Assembly: GCF_002807685.1 (NCBI RefSeq) | Contig: NZ_PEAX01000002.1 | Location: forward strand, 310,001-374,000 | DNA length: 64,000 nucleotides | Origin: Neoalteromonas flava | GTDB lineage: Bacteria > Pseudomonadota > Gammaproteobacteria > Enterobacterales > Alteromonadaceae | Direction of reading: 5' to 3' | Shown: piece after piece, positions 63,788-64,000 of the stretch | How the letters are laid out: the number at the start of each line of letters is the position of its first letter | Numbering within the stretch: position 1 is the stretch's first letter | Notes under the pieces: generated by a model | What the model was told of the DNA's origin: nothing | The model's database searches: none | What the model saw: the letters and a program-made list of their open reading frames with translations, nothing else | Position numbers and translations under genes: made by a program

Positions 63788-64000
63788 ATGTCCAAAAAGC
63801 CTGAAGAAAGTGTCAGCACGGAGCAAATCACACAGTTAAAAAACAGGAGCGCAGTCGAAATCGGGAGAGCCAAAGCGCTCGACCAATTGATTAGTGGTGC
63901 GCCTTTAAAAACCGTCGCTCACACCATGTTGCAGGGTATTGAAGAAGCGCACCCAGGCGCGCGCTGTATTATTATGCTGCTTAATGAAGATAAAATAACC
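63788..64000 (+). CDS. GAF-domain signalling protein, N-terminal part (runs off the right edge)
   Basis: The frame opens at the ATG at 63788 and is still open at base 64000, giving 71 residues. After a polar start, the sequence ALDQLISGAPLKTVAHTMLQGIEEAHPGARCIIMLLNED matches the first helix and strand of a GAF domain as found at the front of many diguanylate cyclases and histidine kinases. What follows the GAF domain cannot be seen. A TTGACA at 63707-63712 could be its -35 box, though the -10 is poor. It is read from the sequence directly because no stop falls inside the window. Confidence 0.7.
   Translation, partial: MSKKPEESVSTEQITQLKNRSAVEIGRAKALDQLISGAPLKTVAHTMLQGIEEAHPGARCIIMLLNEDKIT

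Overview
The window is a continuous stretch of gammaproteobacterial core chromosome. Gene content and order (pdhR-aceEF-lpdA, ampDE, nadC, the pil cluster, coaE-zapD-yacG, mutT-secA, lpxC-ftsZ and the whole dcw cluster), together with DUF481, SapC and PrsK/PrsR genes, point to an Alteromonadales / Alteromonadaceae-like marine bacterium. I cannot fix the genus. There are no rRNA or tRNA genes, insertion sequences, integrases, prophage genes or CRISPR arrays.

Layout. (1) 1-3.2 kb: end of a nucleoside hydrolase, fau, rpiA and serA on the plus strand; serA is preceded by MetJ-type met boxes. (2) 3.3-6.2 kb, minus strand: two tandem DUF481 outer-membrane proteins behind an HDOD gene, and a DUF1289 protein. 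(3) 6.4-7.2 kb: a small membrane protein plus XRE repressor pair with its own promoter and a perfect palindromic operator. (4) 7.2-16 kb, minus strand: the pyruvate dehydrogenase operon with a PdhR box, then ampE-ampD. (5) 16-23.4 kb, plus strand: an aspartic protease, nadC, pilA, pilC, pilD, coaE, zapD, yacG, an aspartoacylase and a lone pseudopilin; pilB is missing from its usual place. (6) 23.4-45.6 kb, minus strand: mutT, secA, an M23 peptidase, lpxC (perfect sigma70 promoter), ftsZ-ftsA-ftsQ-ddlB-murC-murG-ftsW-murD-mraY-murF-murE-ftsI-ftsL-rsmH-mraZ, with MraZ operator repeats upstream. (7) 45.8-64 kb, accessory: SapC, an M19 dipeptidase, an operon of a small membrane protein, an alpha/beta hydrolase and a peroxiredoxin-glutaredoxin fusion, an orphan ParA, a TPR-GGDEF cyclase, the PrsR/PrsK two-component pair translationally coupled to a KAS III enzyme, a collagen-like choice-of-anchor I lipoprotein, two further lipoproteins (one an M48 protease), an MscS channel, a 60-residue membrane peptide, rsmE and the start of a GAF-domain gene.

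How it fits together. The core half supplies acetyl-CoA, NAD, CoA, peptidoglycan precursors, the divisome, lipid A commitment and protein export. Most of its genes overlap by 1-4 bases, so translation is coupled. The accessory half is mostly envelope and signalling. The most unusual parts are the KAS III-PrsK-PrsR unit, which lies next to a diguanylate cyclase and has no exosortase or polysaccharide genes in view, and several regulatory sites readable directly from the sequence (MetJ-like, PdhR, MraZ, XRE palindrome). I did not find a convincing wholly new system. The KAS III/PrsKR unit and the peroxiredoxin-hydrolase-membrane protein operon are the best leads.
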